From: Psettodes erumei
Taxonomy: Eukaryota > Chordata > Actinopteri > Pleuronectiformes > Psettodidae
DNA: 64,000 nucleotides
Assembly (NCBI GenBank): GCA_016785225.1
Contig: JAFBJZ010000857.1
Coordinates: 930,001 to 994,000 of the forward strand
Direction: 5' to 3'
Every line of letters starts with the position of its first letter. Position 1 is the first letter of the stretch. Below the pieces are notes generated by a model, which worked only from the letters and a program-made list of their open reading frames with translations, did not search any database and was not told where the DNA came from. This document shows positions 36,941 to 48,100 of this stretch, piece by piece. The position numbers and the translations under genes are program-made.

Positions 36941-37237
36941 AGTAAAATTAATTCTGGATTTTGAAACATTTCATACCAACAACAATCATGATATCAAAAT
37001 ACAATTATAGATACCCTTTTTCAAAAAAACTTCACAGCAGCATGGCTCAGCATCTCTGTTGCTTCTCCTCTCCGCTTTTTAAAACTATGGACCAGTGGCA
37101 AGAAGTAAAATTAATTCTGGATTTTGAAACATTTCATACCAACAACAATCATGATATCAAAATACAATTATAGATACCCTTTTTCAAAAAAAACTTCACA
37201 GCAGCATGGCTCAGCATCTCTGTTGCTTCTCCTCTCC
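36911..37237 (+). repeat. Near-perfect 163/164-bp tandem duplication
   Basis: Unit 1 is 36911-37073 and unit 2 is 37074-37237. Both start GCTTTTTAAAACTATGGACC and end CTTCTCCTCTCC or CTTCTCCTCTCCG. The only difference I see is an A-run of 7 (first) versus 8 (second). The first 30 bp of each unit are the tail of the unnamed repeat at 36802-36940, so duplication happened after that repeat inserted. Such low divergence means it is young, polymorphic, or an assembly error. Confidence 0.95.
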
Positions 37238-37239
37238 GT

Positions 37240-38069
37240 TTCCCTAAAGTGGTAAAGAGATATCATACCCAAACTGAGTCCGGTCTATATTAGGGTGTAT
37301 CTGTCTAACATGGAAACCTTACCCATCTTGGACTTAATCTGATTCAAGCCCATGTCATGTCCAGTAGTCCTCGAACCAATTAAATTTCAATTACACTTAA
37401 GGAAATAAAACACACTTTATTACAAAAAAATATTGCCAGAGACTATGATTAACAGAAAAATACTTGGACTGTTTAAAAGGACCACTCATTAAATTTTATT
37501 GTTCACCAAATTTTATTATATGCCAAATATTTATTTGGGTTTGTTTTTTTTTTTTTAAATTGAAGATATACATATGGTCTGTCACTGGCTTAATGAGTGA
37601 CAGTGTACATGCTCACTGACATAGGAATAATTTTATGCAGGAAGCATTACAGACAGAACTGCTTATATAAGGTATATGAATGCCCAATGGGTAAATAGAA
37701 AAAAGATGGTTTGTTCTTATTCTGCTAATTTTGTTATTTACCCAAAATACAGTCTCTCTGTGGGGCATGTTCTCCTAAAACTAATTATTTTTATTAAGAG
37801 AAATAGTTATGTGTGTGAAACACTGTCCTATGTAAGAGAATTTTCTTGATAATGTGATAAGAAACATATCAATATAGAAATCACACAAAAAAAAGCTTTC
37901 CATCATGGTCAGATAGAGGTGTCAGTACTTTCAGGTCTGTTCAGGGGCATGAATATGAATTCCGGTTGGATTTTTGTTTCGCTGGTTCAATTAGTATTTG
38001 AAAAGCCTTTTGGTCCATGATAAATAAATTCCAAAATAATTAACTTTTATATTTAGTGGTTTGTGTCAT
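37240..38069. other. Unassigned AT-rich sequence, no gene seen
   Basis: AT-rich with a T-run at 37543-37556. No domain or repeat end recognised before the terminal repeat at 38070. Confidence 0.4.
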
Positions 38070-38112
38070 AAAAAGGTAACTGGTTTCAATGTTTTGGCTG
38101 ATCAGTGTATTT
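38070..38112 (+). repeat. Solo lineage-B Tc1 terminal repeat
   Basis: GGTAACTGGTTTCAATGTTT then TGGCTGATCAGTGTAT matches the right-end consensus implied by 16701-17502 and 30854-30872. No matching partner or transposase is seen nearby. Confidence 0.5.
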
Positions 38113-38684
38113 TAATTCATTTTAACTAAGCCCTGAAGCCATGGACAATTATTAGGCAAAAAATAATAATTTGTTTAAAATTATAAAAAATGTTTGAAAT
38201 CATGTAACTGATGGTTCAGAATTACATCTTTCAAAATATCATGTTTGTCTGTCCAATTATGTTTTTTTCAAATTGGGCACTAAATGTTGAAAGGCCTATA
38301 TATCCCACACAGTTCTGTCTACTTGGTTATAAATCTGTTAAGAGCTGAACAAAAAAATGAACAGCTGTCCAAATGTGGTCTGGAGTGTGTATGCAAAAAG
38401 AAAATGTATGTATATAAGTGTGAAATATATGTATGTGAAATGAGAATGTATGCATGGGAGAGGCCTGGCATGAAATATGGTTTGCACAGCCCTTCATAAG
38501 TCACAGAGTGGTGTCGTTGTAGTGCCTAGTAGTTTCCCTCAGTATTGGCACACACACACAACATTAGTATTCATAGACATGTTCATCACTGTCAGAGCAA
38601 GCAGGGTTTCTGTGTCCACACTGGCAGCTTTGCAACTGAGAAGAGGAGCTGTACTAAAGAGGTTTAACACAGCTCAACACAGAG

Positions 38685-38685
<1 letters not shown>

Positions 38686-38717
<32 letters not shown>
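38686..38717 (+). repeat. (CA)16 microsatellite
   Basis: Uninterrupted CA dinucleotides. A shorter CACACACACA lies at 38549-38560. Confidence 0.95.
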
Positions 38718-38718
<1 letters not shown>

Positions 38719-39279
38719 CAGCAAATGTGGACTTCAGCTCAGCTGCTATTGGAGGCACCGCCAGGGATCAGTGTTGCCTTCTCTCAAATACACAAGATAG
38801 ACATGTAGCCCCCTCCCCCCTCTTGATTACCATATCGCTCTGTTTTCACACTTAAAATGGATTAAAGAATACGCCTTCCACTCAGATTAAGCATTTTCAC
38901 ACACATCATGCTCAACAGTGGATACCTTTAAACATTATGTTCTATAGACTTTTTTGTGCTTGTAAACAACAATGTTGTGTGGGCAAAATCAAACCGTTGG
39001 GAGGAAGTTAAATCAGTGTCAACACAGGAATAAAGATCCTCTAGACACCATTATTTGAATAGGTAGCCTGCAGAAAAGAGGTTAAATAAGTGACTATTTG
39101 AACACTGAGGACAATTTGGTCTGCCTCCCCTGTAACACATCCTCATTCATTATGTTGTAATTCCAAGGATATTATGTGGTCCCATGGATGAGCTACATTT
39201 CTATGTTGGACCATAAATATAATATTAGTGTATGCCCCATTTATTCCCTAAATGCTTTCGAAATATTCATTGATGGGTC

Positions 39280-39450
39280 ACCTTAATTTATCTGAGCAAT
39301 TTGACAACAGTATTCTGTAAAAAAAAAAAAAAAAAGCTGCTTTTCTCAGTTATGCAATCTGTGAGCAAACCTTATCTTTGAACCAATTTCATTTTTTTAT
39401 TAAATCCAAGGGGGTGAATACTTTTATTATTTATAGGCACTGTATATACT
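39280..39450 (+). mobile_element. Tc1-type 3' end remnant
   Basis: After a 17-nt A-tract (39319-39335) the sequence ends AATCCAAGGGGGTGAATACT then TTTATTATTTATAGGCACTG TATA. This is the GGGGTGAATACTTTT...CACTGTA type of terminal repeat found in some teleost Tc1 elements. No transposase codons remain. Confidence 0.5.
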
Positions 39451-40240
39451 ACACAATATATACAGTAAAGTCAGAAATGATCTTTAAAGGTTTTAATGCT
39501 GCCATTCCTGAAAGAGGATATGCATTTTAATGCATAGCCAAGTGGCTGGGGGAATAATTAACAAACAAAAATAAATTTAAGGGCTTCAATTAATTCATAG
39601 AAAATTGATTTTCTTCATGGTCTCATTTGGGTTTCTTTGTAGTACAGGGAAAATAATGAAATGTCACAAATTTCTGAATTACATCAGCTTATTTTCAACT
39701 GTGTAATACTTGAGTATCATGTAATTTTATATTGGTTAAGCACTGCAGTTAACCTAGCTAAGTTACCTGTTTAACTGCTAAGTTAGTGTTTACCCCCAAA
39801 GTAGGTACTGCTACGCTGATACCAAAAGTTCATTGCACCTCACGCAAAACACTTGTTGTGGTACTGATTTAAGGGCAACTGTGCGATTCACCAATGGTCT
39901 GCAAATATTGTCTTAGCTACAAGTAAAAATTAGAAAAGTCATATACATATAGTCTGCCTTTTCCACAGGGAGAAAATACGTATAAGGAATCACAATGTGT
40001 TGATCAGTGCAAATTTGGAGTTTTGAATTATATAACTAACTAAAATAAAACATTTAACGAAAACAACTTAATGCAGAACCAATGTTCTATTCACAGTCAC
40101 TATCATTATGACTCCCAATTTACTAAGTTGTTATTTTTTCTGGAGTTTATCATTTCATCAGCATCTCTGTGAACAGCCAAGTAGTGAGAAACACTCTCTG
40201 ACTTCAACAGCTGCCTCTTTCTTTCTAATCTTTTTAACAG

Positions 40241-40448
40241 GTCTTTGATCACTATCATTGTCACATTTTACAGTGTAATATCAAAAAATACTATACGACA
40301 AAGGAAATGTTACCTGACACCCCGTCTCAGTGCCCCAGATACCCCTGAAAAGGGTGGAGAGGATCGCTTTGAGTTTGATGGAGAGATGCACTCACCTGCT
40401 CCAGCAGCAGATCCACCACCTGATCCACCTCCAGTTACTGTGCTATCA
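40241..40448 (+). other. Exon-like open segment of unknown identity
   Basis: This is preceded by a strong polypyrimidine tract and acceptor (CTTTCTAATCTTTTTAACAG) and followed by an ideal donor (ATCA/GTAAGTAAG). The 208-nt segment is open for 69 codons after one leading base. It begins with a hydrophobic run SLITIIVTFYSVISKN, then RLSAPDTPEKGGEDRFEFDG, then a proline-rich end with PADPPPDPPP-like spacing. It could be the end of a transmembrane helix and the start of a cytoplasmic tail. I do not recognise the gene. Against it: it sits next to a gypsy integrase relic and may belong to the element or to chance. Confidence 0.25.
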
Positions 40449-40711
40449 GTAAGTAAGTTACATCAACGCAGGAAGTGATTGGTGCAGGGCTGGGCCCATG
40501 ATTTTGTGAACGCTCCAAGTTATCCCATGTGCAGTCAAGCTAATTTTCAGTCCAGTGTTATTTAACTCATGTAATAACATTACAATAGACAGTCACCGTC
40601 TTCTGAAAATATTATATATATATACTGCACAATAGTACAGCCAGCACCACGTCAGCACTGGACAGCACAGCTACAGCGCCAAGATTGTTTACCCCTCTTT
40701 GACAGGCATAT

Positions 40712-41010
40712 TTCCCTTTCCAGGTAGGGTTTCAACATATTAATATGACAAATTGTACTCCTCCTCCACCTGGCATGGCAATTAGGTCATCTCTGTCATT
40801 CACTTTCACTTGAAGCATGTAAGGGCCACTGTAATGTGCAGCGCAGAACAGGAACAGACAGTAACACTTACACCTTATCACCTGGACTAAAGCTTTGGTC
40901 CAGGACACACACATATCCTGTCACTGTGCTTTTTTCTGGACTTGTTGCATTAGGGAGAAACAGGTTCTGACTGTTCTTACATTAGTGTGAGGAGTGTTCT
41001 TGAGATATGC
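40712..41010 (-). pseudogene. Ty3/gypsy-type Pol relic: C-terminal end of integrase
   Basis: On the minus strand SPGDKV, a stop, then VLLSVP (about 40890-40860) is followed by AHYSGPYMLQVKVNDRDDLI (about 40835-40776) and, after a one-base frame change, CHINMLKPYL (about 40758-40729). This is the recognisable C-terminal module of gypsy-family integrases, which bind DNA ends during insertion. The catalytic core, RNase H and reverse transcriptase are not seen, nor are long terminal repeats. It is a short decayed piece carrying at least one stop and one frameshift. Confidence 0.8.
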
Positions 41011-41034
41011 AAGAGATGTTTCCTTTTAGTATGA

Positions 41035-41638
41035 TCAATAGCATAAAGAGCATAATATGCTCAGGAACATACATGGGAGTACAGAAATGAAATATTTGCC
41101 ACTACAAAGGACAATGAGAAAGAGAATGACATGCACCTGAAAAGGGGCCAAATGCAAATGTCTGGAGTCCATACTATATTTATTGGTAGACAGATACAGT
41201 ACATGGTATATCCCTGGTTCTAATACAATGCCATGCAAAAGATTCCAATCTTTGTTGACATCATTATATTTTGTAAACAAATTGACAGTGTTGTAGACAG
41301 AGGAGAAAGCCAAACTTCGGAAACTCAGATGATGGTTTGATTCATTCAGAGAAATTCTTAAACAAAGAAGTATAATAACTTATTAATTATAAAAATATGA
41401 TCTGTAGGTGATGAATACTGTTCTGGTTCTACATAAGCAACCGGCCCTGCAAACGAACCCCTGAGTTGTGCACCTTGCTCATGGGGTTTGCTTAGCTGTA
41501 ACATTTTACACAACCTAGGATAGGACAACCTGCCAGTTCAAAATGTTAATAATGTCTTTGAGCATACATTATTACCATCATCATTGTATGTGCATCATTT
41601 GGTACTCCAACTGAATGAGACATTGGAGTGAAATGCCC
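41035..41638. other. Unassigned sequence between gypsy and L2 relics
   Basis: A 92-codon minus frame (41035-41313) has no domain similarity that I can see and does not continue the gypsy integrase. Nothing else. Confidence 0.3.
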
Positions 41639-43404
41639 CACGCGAGGGAACAACACCTTGCACCATGTTTACTCAAATATTAAGCGAGCTTACAGATCTG
41701 TTCCCCTCCCCCATCTGGGCATATCAGACCATCTCTACCTGCTCCTCATCGTGGCATAAACCCCACTTAGGAAAAGGACAAATCCCTCCACCAGAACCAT
41801 CAACACCATGTCTGATGAAGCCGTGGCCCAGCTGCAGGACTGCTTTACCCTCACAGAGTGAAGTGTCTTTGAGCATGACGACCTACAAACTCACAAAGAT
41901 GCAGTGCTAAGTTATATCACGCACTGTGTGGACCCTGACACCACGGTAGGGCCCCAACTACCCCACCTGCAAACCCTGGGTGACGGGTAAGGTCCAGTCA
42001 CTGTTAACACCACGTAACTCTGCATACAAATCTGGGGACCGGGCCACGTACAGCAGAGCAAGGGCAGACCTGAAATGGGCATCAGGGAGGAAAAATTGGC
42101 CTGTGCAAACAATTTGTAGGATGACCTCTCAGACAACAACCCCAGGCATGTATGGCAGTGGAACAAGCACAGGAAATATTGACTTCTCATTAGCAGAAGA
42201 GCTAAATCACTTCTTTGCCCGCTATGAGAAAACAATAAACATCCCTACCATGCACACACCCTTGTCCACAGCCTCCTCTGAGCTCAGCCCACACACTCTC
42301 ACCCTCCAAGAACACCAAGTTCACAGTTTATTCAGGGCAGTGAATCAGAGGAAAGCTGCTGGCCCCGAAAGAATACCTGGGTAGTGTACTCAAGGCCTGC
42401 GCTGACCAGCGGTCTACTGTTTTCACCAGACTATTCAACTTTTCCCTGTCACAAGCCATCACCCCCCACTGCCTGAAATTGTCAAGAATAGTCCCCGTCC
42501 CCAGGTCCACCACCATCAGTAGCCTCAGTGACTACAGAACCATCGGTCTGACACCTGTGGTGGCAAAATGCTTTGAGAGCTTTCTGGACTTCCAGAGGTG
42601 CAAAGCTCCCCCCCCACACACACACACAAAAGGTGACTATGTGGAGAGGGTGTCCACCTTCAAGTTCCTCAGGACCCACATCTCTGAGGATCTGTCTTGG
42701 GCCGCTAACACAACTGCCTTAATCAAAAAAGTCCTGAGGGTCCTGAGATGGAACAGGCCATCCTGCTGGTTTCCTTCTATCAGTCCACAATCGAGACTGT
42801 GCTGGTGCACGCCATCCCTGTGTGGTATGTTGGTTGTACAGTGGCAGATAGGAAGAGACTCTAGAGGATCACCAGAACTACAGAGAAGTTGATTGTCCAC
42901 TCCCTTCCCTGGACACCATTGCCAGCTCTGGGTGCCTCACCAGAGCCAGGGCGATCATAAAAGACCACCTTCATCCTAACCACCACCTGTTCCACATGCT
43001 GCCCTCTGGAAGAAGGTTCAGATCCATCAGGTGCAAAATGAACAGGCTAAAAAAACACCTTCTTCCCATGGGCAGTCAGAACTAAATGTACTTGAACAGT
43101 AATACAGCCATGTTGTCACCTGCACTACCCACAGCATAATGTGCAATACTCTCGCTGTGCAATACCTCTACCTCATAGTGTCATTTTCCTATCCATAGAC
43201 ACTATACCAGCTACTATTTATTATTTATTATGCCTCTGCATATACGCCCTTGCCCTTTTGTACTTAAAACTTGAAATGTGTACTTAAACTTGAAAATTTG
43301 CATTTTCTAGTCTCTATGCACCTTCGCCCCTTGTGGCCTGCCACCTAATCTTGTTGTACAGGCAATTACTCAATGACAATAAAAGCCTTGGATCTTGAAT
43401 CTTG
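41639..43404 (+). pseudogene. L2 (Maui-like) LINE, internally deleted
   Basis: The order along the plus strand follows an L2 ORF2. An endonuclease end comes first, HLGISDHLYLLLIVA (41716-41760), where SDH is the terminal catalytic motif of the AP-endonuclease fold. A linker follows, then SGDRATYSRARADLKWASGR (from 42034), LAEELNHFFARYEK (42190-42231) and VNQRKAAGPERIPG (42341-42382). In the next frame STTISSLSDYRTIGLTPVVA (42506-42566) follows. Directly after GLTPVVAKCFESF a C-run and CA repeat (42608-42628) join to DYVERVSTFKFLRTHISEDL (42633-42692), so the whole palm including the YxDD box is missing. The C-terminus (LPSGRRFRS-type codons near 43003-43030) and the 3' end CAATGACAATAAAAGCCTTG with CTTGAATCTTG are present. 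Several frameshifts. Dead copy. Confidence 0.9.
42608..42628 (+). repeat. C8(AC)n tract at the L2 deletion junction
   Basis: CCCCCCCCACACACACACAC followed by AAAAGG. It sits exactly where reverse-transcriptase motifs A to C are missing, so it marks the deletion or a repair patch. Confidence 0.8.
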
Positions 43405-43460
43405 CTATATGCATATGTTAATGCTCCTATGTATTGTGCCTTGGTCTGTACAGCTGGAGG

Positions 43461-44225
43461 CTATAGTTGTGAAAACCAGTAGATCAAGCTCTGTGCACTT
43501 GATGAATGTGTCACACCATAATAATAATGTCTGAGATCTTTTTGAAAATCAAGAACCTTATGATGGACTGTGTTGTGCCACTCCGTGATGTTTTCTTTTC
43601 GTGATCTCTCTCTGGTGAATTTGTGAGGGAAACAGTCTTTTGGTATGCCATCAAAACCCAGCACTGCTGGAGTTAGGGTTATAAAGCTGCATATATCATA
43701 TATGTCATATATCAGTATGACACTGCAGCCCATGGACAGTGTAGGGGTGATACCCTGTTTTACAAGATAATATATAATAATATAACATTAATAGCATTAT
43801 TTAAGAAACCCTGATGCATTGTGCACAGTGAATGAATATCCTTTGTTCTTGGGCTGTCTGTAATCCTCTAAAAGCAGTTTCACACATTCCTGACTGGTAG
43901 CACACCACATGCTGCGATCAAAATCCATCACACACACAAAGTTAGAATCATGCCCATCATTCTGAAGCAAAGTCATACATGAGGCACATTCTCTGAGCCG
44001 CCTCCTTTCACAGCCTATTGTATGTATGAAACAGTTATGCATGGTGTCACCACTCAGCTTCTCTTTGCAGTGCGAACATTTGTCAGCCTGACAAACATGA
44101 CCCTCTCTCTTCCTCTCTCCAACAGTCCACAATTTCCTACACAACTTGAATATTATCATCCATATAATCCATCCTCTGCTGTTAACTGTAGCACCAGGGT
44201 AGCAGCTACAATTGATAAAACACAC
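43461..44225 (-). pseudogene. Polinton/Maverick-type DNA polymerase B relic: zinc-ribbon and exonuclease region
   Basis: Minus frame 43797-44225 (142 codons) has cysteine/histidine pairs in series: C50 and C53, H63 and C65, C72, C80 and C83, H92, C98. It ends NKGYSFTVHNASGF (127-140), which resembles the Exo II box of protein-primed family-B polymerases, but the aspartate after GF is replaced by leucine. Minus frame 43461-43733 has VLGFDGIPKDCFPHKF (24-39) and VLDFQKDLRHY (60-70), the following exonuclease segment up to a degraded Exo III. About 60 codons between them are missing. Known role in the family: self-replication of the transposon with proofreading. No palm, integrase or capsid gene is seen. 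It lies 57 bp from the L2 tail. Related virus-like adintoviruses share this enzyme, so transposon and viral origin cannot be separated here. Confidence 0.65.
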
Positions 44226-44368
44226 AAGGGTCTGATACAGTTTGTAGCTATACTGATATGTACGAGCTAAACCAAAAATACAGTCTTGTTTTGTATTGGG
44301 TGGGTGTATCAGTGGTCTAAAGAAGGTCTATTTTTTTTTTGCTCTGTTTATCCTAGAATAATACAGTT

Positions 44369-44650
44369 TCAAGTTTGGGTTTTTTCTGTATTTTTGCATT
44401 TTAAAATATCTGATACTTTATGAATACAATCAAACCCCACATTACCATGTAATTGTTTGCAGTCTTTTAGTTTGCCAGTCTTTCCCACTGGGAATGCGTA
44501 GGGGATGGATGATATGCCAAACAGAGAAGCACAAATTGTTTTGTGCTGTGGGGTCTGCTGATGCATAAAGAAAGCATGGCATCTTTTTAATAATGTTATC
44601 ATAGTATTGGAAAGAAGAAGGATATTCCCAAACTTGAGCCATGGCCCCAT
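44369..44650 (-). pseudogene. Possible upstream part of the Polinton-type polymerase
   Basis: Two overlapping minus frames of 93 and 66 codons directly upstream of the exonuclease relic. One carries GNVGFDCIHKVSDILK and a short cysteine-containing stretch. Both start at PWLKFGN or AQVWEYP, which suggests one ORF split by a frameshift. Position and strand fit an extension of the polymerase N-terminus. I see no diagnostic motif, so this is an inference from location. Confidence 0.3.
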
Positions 44651-44846
44651 AGTCTAACTTTTACTGTGAGCTACTTTAATAACAAATTCCAACTCATCAC
44701 CAATACCCACTGCAATTTGGTCATCACTGGAGTCAAGAACTGCATGGACAGGTCCTGTCAAAACTACATTTAAACTAATGTCTGAATGTATGGTTTATTA
44801 CACCTGCTGGCCTGTCATTAAGCCTATGTGTTCCATCACAGAGGCA

Positions 44847-44865
44847 CCTAACCCTAACCCTAACC
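44847..44865 (+). repeat. Short interstitial telomere-like repeat
   Basis: CCTAACCCTAACCCTAACC, about three CCCTAA units followed by TTAATG. Too short to indicate a chromosome fusion. Such short runs are common in fish repeats and double-strand-break repair scars. Confidence 0.8.
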
Positions 44866-44987
44866 TTAATGTGATCCCTGATTTTGCTGTTAGTGTTGTT
44901 ACTTTCACTTAACTGTTACTGAATGACTTCGCCCCTCCTCAAAAGGATTGAACATCTCCCCTGAATAAAAGGCCTGGCCCTTGTTTT

Positions 44988-45123
44988 CTTCTTGCCACTG
45001 GTCCACAGTTTTAAAAGCAATGATCAATGGACCACCCCAAACCTCATTGCCATGTACTTGTGATGATGAAATTTCTCCATCCAGATTGTTTGTCCACTAC
45101 ACTACCATTTTGATATCAGAGTC
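44988..45123 (-). repeat. Unnamed repeat, copy 2 (inverted relative to 36802-36940)
   Basis: Minus strand starts GACTCTGATATCAAAATGGT, then CAAACAATCTGGATGGAG, ATGGCAATGAGGTTTGGGGT and TTTTAAAACTGTGGACCAGT before GGCAAGAAG. By eye most positions match copy 1, with small indels in the middle. It is on the same strand as, and upstream of, the polymerase relic, so it might belong to that element. Copy 1 has no such neighbour. Confidence 0.75.
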
Positions 45124-45165
45124 AATATCTGCAGATGTTGTGCAGTTGTGGAAATTGACTTGTCG

Positions 45166-45193
45166 TCATCATCATCATCATCATCATCATCAT
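45166..45193 (+). repeat. (TCA)9 microsatellite
   Basis: Nine TCA units followed by TGATACC. It produces the His or Met runs seen in small open frames on the two strands. Confidence 0.95.
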
Positions 45194-48100
45194 GATACCG
45201 GGATACAAGTACTGAATCTCTCTGCTGATCTTTCCATTTTTTTTGGCAGGGAGAAAGAAAGGTGAAAGGTTAAAATAAAATGTCTTGGATAAAATATATG
45301 TAATTAGCCTACACTGCTCCTTCTCCTTTTTCACCACATGGAACACCACATTTTTCTTGTGATGTACATACATTATGTTTGTTATGAGCTGTGAAGTTGG
45401 CTGTACATGTAGCATGATGGCTCTGTCTCTGTCTATTCATTGTATATTAGAAAATTTTGCTCACTTCTCTTTGCTCCTCTATTTACAGCATTAGGTCCTG
45501 CATCTCTGTCACTGTCTTCAACTCCATCACACTAAGCATCAGCACCAACAAGTCTTTAAGCACATACACCAGTGCCCACAGGTTTACAGACACACATCAG
45601 CTGCACCATCAGCATTTTCATCAGTGCCAATGAGAATCCGAATGCATGCATTAGTGCCCTTTTCATTAGCACATGGCTGCATACTGACATTAGTGGCTGA
45701 TGTCTGAACTGAAAGCATCATTATCACATTAAACTGATTATATAAAAAAAATAAAAATATGCATAAATACAGTATTATTTATAGCATATATATTATCTAG
45801 TGTGTGAATTAAATTACTTGCTGTATGGTACATTGTTGTGGGACCATTGTGTCCCTTCTTTGTTACAACAGTATTACAGACTGTTTATTATGGTCAGTGA
45901 ATTGTGATCGGGTCTGCGCATCATAGCAAAGTGTAAACTTACCATACAGCCAATAAATAAAATTCATAAATATCACCAGCTCAAACACAGATAACGGGCC
46001 AGAAGTACATAAATGTTAAACCCTGTCCCCCTGGGAGTTTTGACTGGGAAGGGATTCACATCCCCAGCATTTGACACAGTTTACACATTAAGATACAATT
46101 AAGACGTCCTCACCTGTTCTCCAGGTAAGCATGATATCCTTCACAATCAGCACACTGGAAGGTGATTATTGTTGCCTGTAAATAAAACTGTACAAGGCAA
46201 TGGCTCTGTTTCAGATCTTGACACTGAAGAAGAGACATAGCAACACTTCAAAAGATGATCTGAGTAGACTGATGTAGTGTCTTTTTTTTGTTACTGCAGT
46301 GAATGTTTGCTAAATAGTGAATGAAATTGTTTGAATTATTGTGGTGCCTGCCCTTACCACAATATACAGGGAAGCACTGCATAATTGGAGACCATTTGTG
46401 TAAAACCATGTGCTGTCCTAAATCAGTGACAAAATCTGCATCACAGTGTCCAAATTGGGGAGGGTTTGTCCAACACACAATCATTAAATTCAATAAATCT
46501 GACAAAAGAACTTTTTGATTAGGATGAAAAGGAAAAGAATCATATCACATGACCGTCTCAGTCACCAGATGTCAACTCAACACTCAAAGGAGATTTGCTC
46601 AGTGCTATTCCGTCATCATCAAAAAAAACAAACGAGGGGAAGGGCAGGTCCCTAGAAAGAATGCTGTTCAGTAGGGTTTCACATGCCTGGAGCATTAAAG
46701 CTGATTTGGCGTGTTGTCAGGTCATTATTTCCTGTTTACATTTGGAAAGAAGTGCATGCAATCTTTTCTTCATACACATTTTTATATCTGTCCTGCATTA
46801 TAAACCACATTAGCCCACAGCTTGCTGGAAGATAACATTTTTTATACTTTACATGCAGCATCCAGTACCATCCTTCTCTTATGTCATAATGCCATGGTTT
46901 GGTCAGTCTGTACCTAAAAAAGGGTACAAGGCCATGTAAACACAGTAAGTCTTGACATCTATTGCAAATGTGCAGATAAAATTATAGAAATGTGGCAGAC
47001 GCTCCACTTGTTTTAGTTTTTTTAACTGTAGCTGTTTTTGACAACCATATGGGACGAGGGAATCAGTTGAATCCCACATCTCTCTTCAAAGCTGCTTAAA
47101 TTAATCAGAAAGACATCATGTTTATCAAGATTAGGGATGCTCAAAAGGGGGCCATGTTCCTCTGTTACCTTGGAGGAAATAAAGCGATTATGAACATCTT
47201 CACGGAGCTGGCCTGAGCAGTGACAGCTCCAGATGCAACTGTTGCTCATGGCTGTTGCACCCACGAGACTGGGTTTTGTTACAATGGCTCTTAAAGCAGC
47301 CTCCTCAGAGGGCAGCCAAGCAGTACAGAGAATACGAAAGTGAAACAAAATCCCTATAGAATCCCTCAGCACTATCAGATGTGAGGTCCTCTGAATGGTA
47401 ATCAACTTCTTTCATTTTCGCTCCATTTTCTTTTGATGCCTTTGATACCTACAGGAATGAGAGGATAACATTTTATTTTTTTTAAATCACAGTGGTGGCA
47501 TACATCAAACAGTGTGTGAGAATGCAGAGGTCAGGAAATTAATAGGCTAAAGTGTGATTTATATAGAGCCTAAACTTAAAGACTTCCATCATATCAAACC
47601 TTACATACTGCCCACTTTTTGTTCTTTTTTTTAAGCAATAACCATTTAACACATGCATAAGTTGCAAGGTCATTATTTCCAAAGGAGAATTCAGCTGTCA
47701 GGCAGCAAGACAGTAGCATTCATCACAACAATTTTCAGTTTAATTGAACTTTGACCCATTCTCAAGACTGCCTCCAATGGGATTGTTGCATTGAATCTGA
47801 AAATTAAGACAGCAACAGTTATTATAAATAAGACTGGTGAACTGGTGTAGTCAATTTTGCGTATCACTTGGTTTCCCCGAGCACTGTAGGTCTACCATCT
47901 GATACTAGTGACATTTAAAGAAAGATCTCTAATAATGGCAATACAGAGTAAAGAGGATGATTCCGGATGTGCAAACAAAGTTATCATTCTTTACATTTCC
48001 ATGTAGTCAGTAGCACCCAAGTCAGCTGCCTCGAAGTATTGCAGAATGTGCTGCTCCATATATTGTATTTCCTTGCTAAAATCACTTCCTCTTGGAACAC

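Noticed and set aside
30020..40448. Joining the exon-like pair at 30 kb with the exon-like segment at 40.2 kb into one gene
   Set aside because: The pair ends in phase 0, but the 40.2-kb segment needs two bases from a preceding exon, so the frames do not match.
44847..44865. Telomeric repeat as evidence of a chromosome end or fusion
   Set aside because: Only about three units, flanked by ordinary sequence; common by chance or repair.
45166..45193. Histidine/methionine-rich small proteins
   Set aside because: The runs are translations of the TCA microsatellite.
47022..47405. 127-codon minus frame as an unknown gene
   Set aside because: Complex text but no domain, no splice or promoter support, single frame. 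Left unassigned rather than called.
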